A stretch of 64,000 nucleotides of DNA from Pleodorina starrii (taxonomy: Eukaryota; Chlorophyta; Chlorophyceae; Chlamydomonadales; Volvocaceae): the NCBI GenBank assembly GCA_030267565.1, contig BRXU01000001.1:7880001-7944000 (forward strand), written 5' to 3'. The position numbers and the translations under genes are program-made. The notes below the pieces were generated by a model, which did not search any database, was not told the DNA's origin, and saw nothing but the letters and a program-made list of their open reading frames with translations. Each line of letters opens with the position of its first letter. Position 1 is the stretch's first letter. This document shows positions 32,247-45,900 of the stretch, one piece after another.

Positions 32247-32592
32247 ATGGGGTGGGGTGGGGTGGGGTGGGGTGGGGTGGGGTGGGGTGGGGTGGGGTGG
32301 GGTGGGGTGGGGTGGGGTGGGGTGGGGTGGGGTGGGGTGGGGTGGGGTGGGGTGGGGTGGGGTGGGGTGGGGTGGGGTGGGGTGGGGTGGGGTGGGGTGG
32401 GGTGGGGTGGGGTGGGGGGGGGTGGGGTGGGGTGGGGTGGGGTGGGGTGGGGTGGGGTGGGGTGGGGTGGGGTGGGGTGGGGTGGGGTGGGGTGAGGTGA
32501 GGTGAGGTGAGGGTGAGGTGAGGTGAGGTGAGGTGAGGTGAGGTGAGGTGAGGTGAGGTGAGGTGAGGTGAGGTGAGGTGAGGTGAGGTGAG
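32247..32592. repeat. Pentanucleotide satellite, unit 1
   Basis: About 48 GGGGT units (to about 32,490) pass abruptly into about 20 GAGGT units. It creates long false ORFs on both strands. The corresponding array in unit 2 is at 48686-49315. Confidence 0.97.
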
Positions 32593-32652
32593 GCAGCGAG
32601 GGCTGCGTTGGCGCGTTGTCGTGTTGTCGAGTTGTCACGCAGCACTGACATT

Positions 32653-32851
32653 TGTTGCGAGTGACGCGCAGAAGCGGGTGCCTGCGGGACCGCCTAGGGT
32701 GCTTGAGTCCCTAGGCGGTCACGGCGTTGTGTGTGTGTGTGTTGGGAGGGGGGTGCTGAGCGCTGCAGGGGGTTGGCGAGGTTTGTACATGTTTAGTGCA
32801 TGTAGTCATTCGTACGCGCAACGTACGCATAACCACACACACATACCTACC
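32653..32851. mobile_element. 199-bp insertion absent from unit 2
   Basis: GACATT flanks both sides (32647-32652 and 32852-32857), while unit 2 has a single GACATT at the matching place. The insert holds a perfect 12-bp hairpin, GACCGCCTAGGG (32688-32699) with its complement at 32709-32720, and a short TG run. It has no coding capacity; element type unknown. Confidence 0.55.
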
Positions 32852-32857
32852 GACATT

Positions 32858-35800
32858 GTGGACTTGTGCACTGCGTTGCAGGGCTCGCGCTGCTCCTCGA
32901 ATGTGACGAGAGTGAGAGCGCGAGTGTGTGAGTGCGGGTGCGTGTGTGCGCAAGCAAAGGACAAGCATGTCGATTTTCGTTGATTTTGTGCACGCTGTTC
33001 TCAGCAGCCTTAGCAGCTGACTGGCTGGCTTGCTGACTGGCATGCCCTCTGGGGTTGATGCGCTCAGTTGTTCATCGCTATTACATCAACACGTGCGTAT
33101 GTGTGCGGGGGAGCTTTGGTTCGTTGGCGGATGCATGTCGTACGGTACGGCACCAAAAAGTGCCATACATCACACAAATGGTGCCATACGTACAGCACAT
33201 CCTAAGAGGATGCGACTCGTGTCGTGCAAAGGAGCGCTGCAATAATAGATACATTAATGGTGCACCCAAGGGCGAGAGAGAGGGAGAGAGAGAGGGAGAG
33301 AGAGGGAGAGAGAGAGGGGTGCGGCAGTGAGGGTTTTCCACATTTGGAGACATCGGGACGTCTGCGGGGGCACTCTCTCGCTCAGCAAGTGAAAGGGGAG
33401 GGAGAGGGGCACCGCCGGTTCAGCCGGAAGGGCCCATCGATCGACGTGGATGGGTGCGGGCGATGTGCGTCCTCCTCAGCCCCCCCACATCCGGGCACCT
33501 GCACCTGCATGCGGCGGTGTGCATGCGTGTATGTGCATGTGCATGTGCATGTGTGTGTATGCGTCTGCGAATGTGTGTGCGCGTGTGCAAACGTGGGTGT
33601 GAGCAACTGCATGGAGGGCGGCCGTTTGATTGAGGGGGCGGCCGATCGTGTGCGTGTGTATCTGAGAGTGCGCGCGCGCGTGTGTATCTGTGAGTGTGCG
33701 CGTGTGTGTGTGTGTGTATCGGCGGGCACGTGGCGGTTTCAGCTTTCAGGAGACGGCGGGTCGGAGTGGTCGCGGAGGGAGAGGTGCGCCGCCGCTGGGG
33801 CGTCGGTTGGGCCGTGCGCTGTCGCACAAGCTGCCTCCGTACCAGTGCGGCTTGAGATGCGTTTGAGAGCCACCGGGGCCTTCCTGCCTGCCTATCTGCC
33901 AATCTCTGCTTGTGCAGGAAACGCATATTGTGAACGTAGTAAGACACAGACGACGGGTGCCGGGGTTGTCGTATCGTTGGCAGGTTGGCGCAAGTGATAA
34001 GAGTTGTTCGTTAATTTTGGCCGACGGATGGCACGACAACGACACCAATTTACATTAATCTATGATGTCATCCGAGTGTGTGATTAGATGCCATCGATCG
34101 AAATGGATGCTGAATGAATCTTGTCTGACGTCGATTAATATCGGGGTTACGGATGGTGAGCGATCCGCGATTCTCTGGAGCGCGGTTCCGGAGCGCTGTT
34201 TGCTATTGGCGATACTCGCGGCATCGCGTGTTGTTGTTTTTAATCTGGACACAACGTTTAGCGCTCTCTGCGTCGACCAGTTCAGAAGATTGCCGGGCTG
34301 TTTCCTTTGTGGACGGATTGGGGCGCGCGATACACATAACTGCCCGCGGACCTTGATGACTGCTGTAAAACGGTCTGTTCTGCCCTTGCGACGCCGTGGT
34401 TTCGGAGGCTTTGTACGGCGATCTGGGCGTCACCTACGCTGTGGTGCTTGTGTGGCCTCTGGCCTGCTGGCCCATGCGAGAACGTCGTCTTGTGACAGCA
34501 TCCTAGGGAACGCGCAAGTAAAACGTCCGCTCCCGCCTCAACATCGACACTGTTCATTCTCAGACCGTTTGCCGCTAAGTCTATTACAAGAGACATACGT
34601 GTACTGTGCTGCTGGAAGCGTTGGCTCGCCCCCATAGTGGCGAGAGCCTTAGCGGTCGGTATCAAACCCCGTCTGCTACGCAGCAACTGCGGCTCGCCCC
34701 CTATATGAAGTAGCCGTGGAGTCCAAGTTCAGGCATACATGTAGCTGCTTTAGTCAGGGGTGTGACCAGCACCACCGTCGAAATCTATTTGTACATCCTG
34801 CTCTACATGGTTATATGTATATAACCATTTATTAACGCTCGCTCTTGATTATCGGATGCACAGTGGTACAGTGACCAACGTACATAGGACCGGCCCCTAC
34901 CGGCCCAACGGTAAAGGTCTGGTGTATGGTACAAAGGACCTGTGCAACGGTATACGCATAATCAACTTTGCACCGTTGTGACCGTTGGTACCGACCGCTA
35001 AGGCTCTCGCCCCTATTGGGGCGAGCCAACGTTACAACGATGAAAGTTGAGTATTCGTGTACCTCTGTACCGGCGACCTCGTCCTTTATACTCGTCCTAT
35101 GTACATTCGGGCACTGTACCATAGCGCTGCCGGAATAGGTTCCGTGAGCCAAGACAGGACGTATGAGAATAATGTACACCGTAAGGCCATATTCTGCCCT
35201 TAAGGGTGTTTTGACTGCTATAGGGCGCGCATTTTAAATGGTAGAACGATAGCTAGACGGAGGTGCTGGTCACCACAGGAACGGTTACAACGGTGCTCAC
35301 TTGCATCATTTTTTTAGCATTTCGGTGGAAGGAACATGTCCTTGAATAGCCGACACAGTCGTCATATAACGCTACACATCCTCGTTCACCGATTCGCCTC
35401 CGACGGTATGGCTACGTAATATAAGGGGCGAGCCGCAGATGCTGCGTAGCCGATGGGTTTCCCTCTCTCCATCCCCAGAGGGAGTGTGGATGGGCCACGT
35501 CACACCAGTCTAGAAATTGACCGTCATAGCAACAGCGCCGGCCAATCAGCTGCTGCTGGGCTGTTGGCTCCACTCTTCCCACGTCTGCTGGAACCCCTAA
35601 AACAAAACCGCACGGACTGAACAGTGCAACACCATAGCCACATCAGCAAAAAAGATTGGACAAGACCGTATAACCTCTTACGATAAAAGCACAGAGTGGA
35701 CGGCGGTGCGGCGGTCTGGGGTTGTTGCCAAAAGGGCGACATGACATCAGAGCTCTGCACCCGTAACGACCTGTTGCATGGGCCGCATCTTGGTTGATTG

Positions 35801-36915
35801 GTAACGGCAGTTAGATGGTGACAACAAAAACCAACACGACAACGACCACTGCCGTAACAGTGTAGGCAGGGTGATGCCATTAAATGACGCAATCACTTCC
35901 GCCCTCCCCCCGGACCCAGTCAACTTTCGTATCCTGGGCCGGGCAAAAAACACGTGTTCGCGACATTCTGACCATATCCCTACGCGCTCGTATACAAAAT
36001 CACAATCGGGTAGCAAGCTGAAGGGGACGCGCTCGCCGCGCCCTCATTCTGATTGGTCGTACCAAAATCTCTGGCGGGCCGTTACGCTGCCATCACCAGC
36101 AAAGCGTTGTGCGTTAGTTGCCAGGCGACACAATGTAAAACTCCACGCACCACTTAATCACTCAACGAGCTCGACGAGGGCTTCGATCCAGCGACAGTGC
36201 TTATTAGCCCATACCGTGTACTACATGTACGGCTTTCCCATACGAAAAGAAAGAAAACAAGCCTGGTCGAGGGCAGTACGGAACCACCATCCAGGGGCAC
36301 TACAAATGGACGATACTAAACAGAACTCTAAACCCCTTCAAAAAAACGAGCAAAGCAGATCTTGCCATCCATTTATGCCCGCCCGCCGTCAGCTGTTGTC
36401 GTGGCGGTAACCTCCAGGCAGCTGAAGGGATCAAATGAGAGGCAGCAGCAGAGAGCGCCGGGGAACACTCCTGAAGCCGTGTACCCCCAATGTGGTGTGT
36501 GTGTATGTGTGTGTATGTTGTGAGGCGACAAGCGCCGTAGAGACAGACAGCAGCAATAGTAGCAGCAGCAGTTGAAATGAGATCCGGAACCGAACCGGGC
36601 TGTGTGGGTGGCTGTGTGGGTGGGCGGGCGAGGGCGTGTGGCTGTGTGGGAGAGGCTCCCTCCCCCGGCTCCCAAATGAATTCATTCACGCAAGCCCACG
36701 GCCCAACTGGCACCACTCCGTGCCTCTCGCCAACACAGCAGCCGCCGTTGGCTCCGCGAGCGGCCCACACAGGGGGCCGCCGTTAGAGCAGCCCGGCAAG
36801 GCAGGCAGCCAGGCAGGTGGGTGGGGTGGTCCTGGGGCCCTCGTTTCAGGGCGAACAGTAGGGCCTCCGTCAGGTCTCGTGACGAGCGATGAGGCAGTCA
36901 TCCTTGAGCGCTTCT
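32858..36915. other. Gene-poor part of unit 1
   Basis: Contains GAGAGAGGGA and (TG)n-type simple repeats (33.27-33.32 and 33.52-33.72 kb), an 834-bp insertion (34623-35456) and the 3' flank of the secreted-protein gene. About 170 bp around 33.75-33.92 kb is missing from unit 2. Short open frames are shared between the units but I recognise none of them. Confidence 0.55.
34623..35456. mobile_element. 834-bp insertion with interleaved inverted repeats
   Basis: Unit 2 lacks it (GAAGCGTTTCCCTC at about 50,840), and GTT flanks it on both sides in unit 1. Two inverted-repeat pairs overlap in the order a-b-a'-b'. The 34,620-34,666 arm matches 34,988-35,032 inverted (GGCTCGCCCC, GAGAGCCTTAGCGGTCGGTA). 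The 34,675-34,716 arm matches 35,410-35,451 inverted (GCTACGCAGCA, CTGCGGCTCGCCCC). No protein is encoded. A MITE-like or nested non-autonomous element is likely. Confidence 0.6.
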
Positions 36916-39900
36916 TCACGCGGACCCGGGAGTGGGCGGCAGGGGGCAGAGGTCCTTGGGCAGTTGCGGCGCATCCTTCGGGTACGTGCCGCCGTACTTG
37001 CCATCCGTGGCCACACATCCAACGGCCGCCCTGCAGTGCACACGCATCCGGGGAGGCGGCAGCAGCAGCAGTAGCAGCAGCAGCAGACGGAGGGGGGTTG
37101 AGGCAGGGGGCAGGGGGGCAGGCGGGCATCCGAGGTGAAGGGCGGCAGATAGGGCGGTTGGCATTGGTCGTCACCACCAGGGGCGTTGTGTTGAGATAAC
37201 GGACCGAGTGCTCTGTGTTGCGGCTTCTGAGGGCGGGTGTGTGTGGGTGTGGATGTGGGTGGGTAGGGATGTGGGTGTGGATGTGGGTGGGTATGGATGT
37301 GGGTGGGTATGAATGTGGGTGGATGTGGATGTGGGTGGATGTGGATGTGGGTGGATGTGGATGTGGGTGGATGTGGATGTGGGTGGGCATGGATGTGGGT
37401 GGGCATAGATGTGGGTGGGTATGGATGTGGGTGGGTATGGATGTGGGTGGGTATGGATGTGGATGTGGATGTGGGTGGATGTGGGTGTGGGTGGATGTGG
37501 ATGTGGGTATGGGTGTGGATGTGGGTGGGAACATCGCTGCAGTCGGCAGTGCTGTACTCCCCTGGCTTTGCCTCGGACCCTGTTCGTTCGCCCGCCCCAT
37601 CGTGATAGGTCATACCCTCCTCATCAAGACCTCAACCCCCTTGCTCCCTCGAACGAGGGCTGGGCTGGGTTGGACTGGGTTGGGCTGGATTGGACACTTG
37701 GACTGGGTTGGACTGGCGGCTTATCGTCTTCCGGGGCGCTTCGAATCGCAATCCTTCCCGCGAACACACCGCCTTGCCCCTCGACTTCCCCACTGCCGCG
37801 CCCTCTCCCCTCGTCCCCTGTCTTACCCAGGACGCTGAGGCGCCAGTGGGGCTGCTCAGGGACGCTCCCAGCACACAACACACACAACACACACAAAACA
37901 CACAAAGCACGCAAAGGCACTCGGGGCGCGAAGCTCTGGTTCGCTGCTCCGAAACCCAGAAGCACGAGCAAGAAGACAAACAACGGCACTCACGGCGTGA
38001 AGCTCCGGTACTCGGCGACGAAGCTCCGGGCCTTTCTCTCCACACAGATTTCACCCGGGATGTTCATGGGAACGGGCATGGCCTTGGGGTTGTTCTGCAG
38101 AGGAGCGCGTGCAGCAGGGCCGGCGGGGGGGAGGTGGCGGACGGTGGGTGTACGGCAAGGTACGGCAGGGTACGGCATCACATTGCAGGCGGGTGTACCG
38201 AACCGATGGCGACGTGCCGCAGCACACGCATGCAAACACACGCAGGGGCACGTCATCTTGAACATCCGTCCACATGTGCCGTACGTACATTGAGCTTGAT
38301 GCACTCCTTGTAGCCCCGGCTCCGTTTCATGGTGTCGAGCGAGATCATAATCTCAAAAAACGGGACCTGGCCGTCGTACTGTCCGTAGATCTGTGTCGTA
38401 CAGCAAGCGGGTACAGGTGGGGCAGGCAGTGAACGCCGTACACATCGACACGCGCGGGTCGGCTCCGATCCGTCCGTATGTTCTGCCAAGGCAATCTTTG
38501 CGACCGCGACAGCGCTGTCAGGATGAAAACGCCAGATGCATCAAAACACAAAAGAAAACACAAAACGCCAGATGCACCAAAACAACCAAATACGGCGCAG
38601 TGCAGTACAGTACGCGCTGTACTCACTTGCGTAAAGTTGAAGGTGCGCTGCGGGTTGAACTCGGGGGCAGACTGCGGTTGGGAGTTGGAAGTTAGAAGTT
38701 GGGAGGTGAAGGACGACGGTAACGCCACAGAGGCGCTCTCTCAAGGGGGGAGGGGGCGCTCATGGTCTGAAGGCCCAAGTCAGCGAGGGAGCGAGGGAGG
38801 GCGAGAAAGTGGGAGCTGGGAGGGGGCGGATCTGGTTTCGCTCTCCCTCTTGCTCACATCCCACAGCCTACATCCAACCCCGGGGGAGTCCCCGCAGAAA
38901 AAGAAGCCCCAAAGGGTGACGCGCCGCACCCCGACCTGCACCTCAATCCTCCATCACACACGCGCCCTACAGACATCGCCATCACACACGCGCATGTTGC
39001 CCCCCAAGCAAGTTGGAATGGGGGCAACAAGAAGTGGTGCCGTGTCCATGTCCTAGCGGTCCTTCAGAGTTTTGTAAATCACGTGAATGCGTTCTCCAAA
39101 GGACCTGTTGCCGGATGCCGCCAGCAGGCCAGTGCATCTTATCTTCGTGTTCGTTCATGACCCACGGATAGATAGCACACCCAACGCCGTTGCCTGATCA
39201 GAACACGCCGCGCACGGCGCCGGCAGTGTGCGCTGTGCGGTGCTCCGCCCCGAGGCGCTGCAGGTGCAACGTTGGCAGCCATCACGACAACTCCAAACCA
39301 AGCAGGGCGACCAAACACGCGCCAAACACCACCACCCCCCTTTTCCCCCGGGTTGCAAGCGCAGGTCACCGGCCCCCAGGCGCCGATGCCCGCAGCAGTA
39401 CTTACGAAATCGAATAGATGCGAACCCATCTGCGGGGCCGGGGGGAGGGTTGGAGGGAGGAGCGGAAGCGGGGGGGGCTCAGAGTACGACAGTCTGGAAC
39501 GGGGCTGAAAAAGACGAGGATGGGAGCGAATGGGGGATGGTGCGGGAGGGAACGGGCCCGGACGAGTGGTGGTGTGCAGTGCGCCGAGCTATAAAGAGGA
39601 CAGTAACGTGCATCTACACACCCACGGAAAAAGTACCCAAGCAAGGTATCACCGTACTGTGGCCGAACCGTCAACTTGCGGTTGGGTTGCCGTACCGCCC
39701 TGCCTTTCGCCCACCCGCCGGCCCACCATTCGAAAGATCGACTGATCGTTCAAACGGTCAGCAAAGTTGCCGTATATATACATTGCCGTCTACTTACCCC
39801 CCAGACAAAATCCCCAACTTGAGTAATGGGTCCCGATGTGCTGCCCGGGTAGCATGAGGCGGGAACTGGCTTGAAAGTGTTGTAAAAGGTTTCTTTGCTC

Positions 39901-42900
39901 AGTCCATTGCAGGGGCCTTGGCTGCCCTCTCCGAACTGCTCGCCCCACCAGTACTCCGGGGAGACCACCATAAAGTGCAGGTCATAGTGCGGTACGTCGT
40001 ACACACCTGCGTGCCGTACAGGTCATGCGTTGTTTGCGAACTCATTCACACATTCACTGCATGAAAAGGAAAATTGCTTTGCGTTGCGTTGATTTCGGAG
40101 CGTGGGAGTTGGGCAAGGGCAGCTTAAAAACAAAGAGTGAGGAGGGCGAATGGGAGGGAGGGAGAGAGGGTCCTGGGCCCACTGCAACAGCCACAACAAA
40201 ACTTCACAACAGCTTCGTCTATATGTGGCAGCTCCTCTCACCAAACGGTGGGTGCCCGTTGAAACCGTAGGACCAGTACAGGAATCTGCAGAGGAGAACA
40301 AGGCGGGAGGTGGATGGGGCAGGGCATGGTGGGGCATGGTATCATGGGGCGTGAACGCGCGATGTTAGGCGAGGCGAGGCAGGGCGAGGCTGCCATTTCC
40401 AAGTAGGGTTGGCCGGGATACTATACTAGAAAAGAGTATTTGTATAATATAGTACTATTATAGTACTATTTACTAGTCGGAGGCCGAAAGCTGGCACTAT
40501 TTACGACAGCCGTACAGAGTATTATAGTATACTACCGTATAATAGAGTACGATGTAGTACTATCGGGACCCCGACATGGTACGTTTTACTATATGTGGCA
40601 AGCGGCAGGTCGGCCGCCGCCGTCTTATACTTAGAATTCGAAGTGTATAACGGTAGGCAGCACATCGATTGTGCACCCTTTTAGTAGTTGAAATGCCTCC
40701 GAGGGCAGGCCCTGCGAAAAGGGGCCTGCAACCTGATCCTGATGTGGGTTTGCCGTAGGTTTGGTGGGGGTTTGATGGACTTCTGGCGGGGACGTTCGGG
40801 TTATTGCAGATTTTGGTTGTTTAGCGATCGACCAGAGGTGCTTCGTGTTTGGCATAAACTGCCCGTGACTATCAGGGGTCAGTCTGGCACTTCAACGAGG
40901 TGTGTCTGGCACTTCACGCGGACTGGACGGGGGACTCCCGGGGCGTCCGACTCTAAACGGGCTTTCAGGTACCCCAGAGGGCTCCCTTTAAGAAAGTATA
41001 ATTAAATATAGGAATTATTAATCAAGAGGATTCCAATGGTGTTATTTTCAGCCAAAACGGGTGGGTGTACGGGTCCCCTACCCAAGAGAATCTTCCCCCC
41101 GCTCCGGTTCTAACCAGGATTTCCGCTATTATGGCCGAGCTCGGGGGGCAAATCAACGCCACGCAGGCTATCGACTTGTTGGGTAAGGAGCTTGCCCAAG
41201 TGCTGTCTCGGGTGTTTGGCCGGCCCCGCGGCCGCGCTCAAGTTCGTGGACAGGGTGATGCACCTTGGTGGACGGAGGAGTGTGCGGTTGCTCGTACGGC
41301 TATGCTCAATCACAAAGCCCGCATGCGCACGGAGGGAACCCTTCACGACCCGACTGCTCGTGCGGAATTCAGTCGTCTCCGTACGCATTATCAGCGCCTC
41401 ATCCGTAACGCTAGAGATGCATACCGCACGTCTGAGTTTGAAAGCCTGTTAGGGTCGTGCCAGAGCAACCCGCGCGCCTTCTGGAAAATCGTGAACGCGA
41501 CTCTGGGTGAGGACTGTCCTATTTCAGAGGTGGGCGTTTGGAGTGAGTACTTTGAAAACTTGTTTAACGGCAACACGAATGCCGGCAGAGACGCAGATGT
41601 AGAGGCCATCCTTAGTTTTATCAACGGAGTTCACGGTCGTGAGGGTGGCGGGGGATGGGAGGATAGCGCAGGCGCTCGGCCCAGCCGGGTTGAGCTAGCC
41701 GCGTCACTGAATTCCCCTTTCACCGTGGAGGAAGTTGGCTTGGTTATCTCATCGCTTAGTAACAATAAGTCGAGTGGGTTAGATAGCGTCCCGGCCGAAT
41801 GTTATAAGTACGCCAAGCGGGAGGTTGAAGGGCGTTTCTTTAATGTGCTCACACCCCATGTCCATCGCTTGTTTGAACACATCCGCAGTACTGGTGACTT
41901 CCCTGCTCAGTTCGAGGTGTCCTGTCTTACGCCTATCCATAAAAAGGGCGATGTTCACGAAAAAGGCAACTATCGCGGCCTGGCGGTAGGTGGGGCCTTA
42001 GCAAAGTGCTATGCGGCCATTTTGGAGCGGCGGCTTAGTCGTTGGGGGGAATTGGCGCAGGCTCGATCTCCGTTTCAGGGTGGCTTTCGCGCGAAAATTG
42101 GCACTATCCACAATCTGCTGTTATTGCGTCATCTCATCGACAGGCATAGGACAGGGCCCCCTAGTAGCACTCCGCTTTTTGTTTGCCAGGTTGATTTTGA
42201 AAAGGCCTTTGATCGCGTTCCACGTCAGCTACTCTGGCAGCGTCTTCGTGAGCGTGGATTGCACGGGGCTATGCTCGACGCCCTGATGGCCGGTTATGAT
42301 CGGGTTGTTTTGCGTGTGAAGGTCAATGGTAAACTTGGCGACCCCTTTGAGGCTATGCAAGGTGTCAAACAGGGCTGTCCCCTTAGCCCCACTCTATTCG
42401 GGTTTTTCGTCGAAGGGTTTGCGGACTACGTAGAAGCTAAGGATAAACTTGCCCCGGCCGCCATGTGTGCTAACGAATGCCCGGTAGTTGATGGGCTGCG
42501 CGTTCCTCTCATCCATTACGCCGATGATCTCAATCTTTTTGCGTTTAGCCACCGCCGTCTGATGTGTCTCTTGCAGGCGTTGTCTGAGTGGTGTACTGCC
42601 TTCGGTCTGACGGTTCACACCCGTAAGTGCGAGGTTGTGTATTTTCACCCGTCCCAGAACTTACGAGACCTTGCGTACCGTTTGGTTAAGGTTGGTATGA
42701 GGCGTATAGTAGGCAACACGATCCGCTTTGAGGAGATGGAGTGGGCGCGTCGCGCTAGGTACCTAGGGTTACATTACGGTCCGGAGGCACCTTTCGAGGC
42801 ATGCACAGACGAGCTATTCGGTGCGGGACAACGTGCGGTTTTTGCTCTCGTTAACAAGCTTCGTAGACGTGGTTTGTTCGTTCCTAGGGTCGCCCTCAAG

Positions 42901-45900
42901 TGCTTCGACGTGCAGATCTGCGCCATCCTTTCCTATGGGGTACAGGTCTGGGGCCCGTCATACATTCTGCAAGTGGTCGAACGTGATCGCGATCCCCAAG
43001 GTCGGTACTGCTATTTTGAAAAGGCACTAGAGAATCGGATGGTTGGGCTGCAACGCATGTACTTGAAGATGCTCGCGGGTCTGCGCAAGATTCCGGACAA
43101 CAAAATCCTGTTCAGGGAATTCGGGCAGCGCCCGTTGCATGTTCACTGGGCTTCTCTCATCTACCGTTTCTGGAACAAGCTGGTTGATGCGAAGGGTTCG
43201 GTATTCCATAGAGTGTTTCGTGAGGAAATTCGGCTTGCCCTTCAATCAGACCTGTCAGGTCATGGGTGGGGAGCCTTGGTTTTACGAGGACTCAGGTGTT
43301 TGGGACAGGACCACTGGCCGGAGCCCCCGCCGGGTCTTGATTTGGAGGGCCAAGTCGACTTTGTTGCGTCGCGTTCGCTTAATATTGGGAATTTGATTTG
43401 GACGTTGGAGCAGAGGTTTGATGAAGACTGGCTTAACAGCAGGCTTTTCACGCCCCCGCGTGAGTTCGTTTCTGATAACCACAAGCCCGGTGTGAAGATG
43501 TGTCGGCACACGCACTGGATGGGGATGCCGAAACATACGGCTGGGTATATCCCCCCCAAACCCTATGCTTCTCTTTTGCGTTTTCGTCTAGGAGCCTGGC
43601 CTATTGAGAATAATCGACCTGCTGGACGGCAGAGGTCTGAGCGTACTTGTAGGGTCTGTGATAGTGGTACTGAAGACGAATATCATGTGCTGATGGAGTG
43701 TTCGGCGTACGACGATATACGTCAGGGTTTTAGCACCCTAGGTGTCATTTTAGGCGACTACATTTCACCGCCTATGCTTGCTGTTACGGGCGCGGACAAT
43801 CAACGCGGCTTAGCTGAATTAGTTCACAACATCTGGGTACGGCGGTCTTCTATGCTAGTTTGAATGTTTGTTCATTTTACCTGTTTTCGTTTGTGATCCT
43901 GCTTTAGTTTCTGCTTGGCGACATAGTTCTTAGCTCCTTTTTGACCTGCCTATTCTCGCGGTCCATGAGCCTCGCGGCTCGTCTGGGCCTTATGAGCTCT
44001 CGAGCTTGTAATGCGGGCTTACGTTGGAGTAAGCCGGGTTAGTTAGGTGTAAGGCCTACGGGGCCGACAGTTGTACGACTGCCCGGCCCGCGGTCCGTGT
44101 TCTCAGGACCGCATAAAGTGGCGCGTTGATGGCTGACATCTTATCTTGTTTTTGTTGTTCAGCAAGAGCTGAACAACAGGCAGGTCCCGCGCCTTCGGCG
44201 CGCTTCTGTTATATTACTATCCGCTGTGCCTTCGGCTCTTCAGCAGGACCCTTCGGGTTAAGTGCGTATTTCTACAGCACCATTAATTGGCGACTGGAGT
44301 TTAGAGGTTAAGCAGGATGCAGTTACTCGGCCTGGTTTTGGCGGTTTTCGCCGTCAGTTCCACCGCCTCAGCTATGATTCCGCAATACGGTCCAACGACT
44401 TCGCCTCCGCCCGGGTTCGCCCAGCTCTTCAATGGGCCGCGTTCCCAAGCCGGAATAACTCCAGGCGTCTCGCCCGCGCACCACACGTATGGCGGTGGTC
44501 AACTTCCGCTGGGCGGCGGCGCGGCACCTTCTCAAGGCGTCCCGCTGCAACAACAACACCAAGTCCCTCCGGCCCCCGTCGCCGACACGACGGCGATGCT
44601 CCTCCATCTTCAACAGCAGATTGGCACTCTGACCGCCCATGTTGCGAACCAAGGTGGGGCGGACGCAGCAGTGTTGCAGTCGCTGCGTAATCTTGGGAAC
44701 CCGCGCAATCAGCAGTCCCCTCCGGACGCGCGTTTTCCGTTTCCTAGTTGGCTGATGGCGAGGTTACCGGAGCGGCAGATAGATGTAAGTAACATGGTGT
44801 TGCACAATTACCAGGCCTTTCCGGAATGGCAGCGTTTAGAGCAGGCGCAACGCGGCCACGCTGACCGGGCCGGATCCCTGTTGTATGAGTTGGGTATCAT
44901 GATTTCCTTGTTGGCGATCGCTGATCTGATGGCGGCAGGTGTAGGAGTTTTGCTTTCCGCAGCGCCCTATGCCCTGAACGCCAATTGGGCGGGGGCTACC
45001 CTTGGCGCCTTCCACACCCTTAATTACGATGTCGGATGGATGAAGGCCATTATCTCCGCTCGCATCAACTGCCTGGTGGAGTTTTCCCAGCGGGGCCGGG
45101 ACGGGCTCGTCGCCCTCCACCACCGGTATTTCTCCTCGGCGGAGCGGTCCTTAGCGGATGAAATCACTAGGGATTTTGATGAGCAGTTCGCGGTGACGAA
45201 GCAGAGGATTTCTCTTAAGGCCATTGCGGAGAAGGAGTTTAAGAACCGTAACGGCAATGTAGGCCCGTTCCAGAATAACACTGGCGGGCATGGGCGTCGC
45301 GGGCGCGGTAGCGGCAATGGTGGTCGGGGTTTCCAGCAAAATCGGGCCGCCACGGCTGCCGCCGCCTCGGGCGCATCGGGCCCGAGGCAGAGCAGTTAAC
45401 ATTCAATGGGCGCCCCCGTCACCCCTCTGCACGCGCGGGTCACGGAGCGGGTAGCTGCGTGGAAGGCGATTGGAGCGGATGCACGTACGTTGCACGTGTT
45501 AAAGCACGGCGTTCCCGTCGAGTTCCTCGGGGGTCGCCCACCGCCAGCGTTTGAGCTTCCCAGTTTTCCGGTCGATGACGCGCAGCGTCGTTGGTGGTTG
45601 GAGACGGAAGAACCGCGTCTGGTTGCGTTGGGCGCCATTTCCCGGGTGGACCCCGCCAGATCTGTCGATCACGTGGTGAATGCGTTCTGTGTGCCCAAGC
45701 CTGGCAGCGGGTCCTGGCGGTTGGTAGTTAATCTGAAGCGCATGAATGTCGCTCAGAAGGCATATAAGTGTCGGTATGAGTCACTCCGCACGCTCCGGCG
45801 CATGGGGATCCAGGACTCCTGGATGGTCAAGGTTGACCTGGCCGATGCCTTCTACCACATCCCCATCCGGCCGGCGGATCGCCGGTACTTCGTGTTTCGT

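Noticed and set aside
32101..32505. Long Gly/Trp/Val ORFs and Thr/Pro/His ORFs on both strands
   Set aside because: They are translations of the GGGGT and GAGGT satellites; all frames are open because the unit is five bases.
40688..41005. Open frame upstream of the LINE reverse transcriptase, tested as a remnant endonuclease
   Set aside because: None of the apurinic-endonuclease motifs (such as GDFN or SDH) is visible.
44317..44380. Signal-peptide-like start of the gag-like frame taken as evidence for an envelope protein
   Set aside because: No transmembrane anchor or cysteine pattern follows, and the C-terminus is a basic RGG tail typical of nucleic-acid binding.
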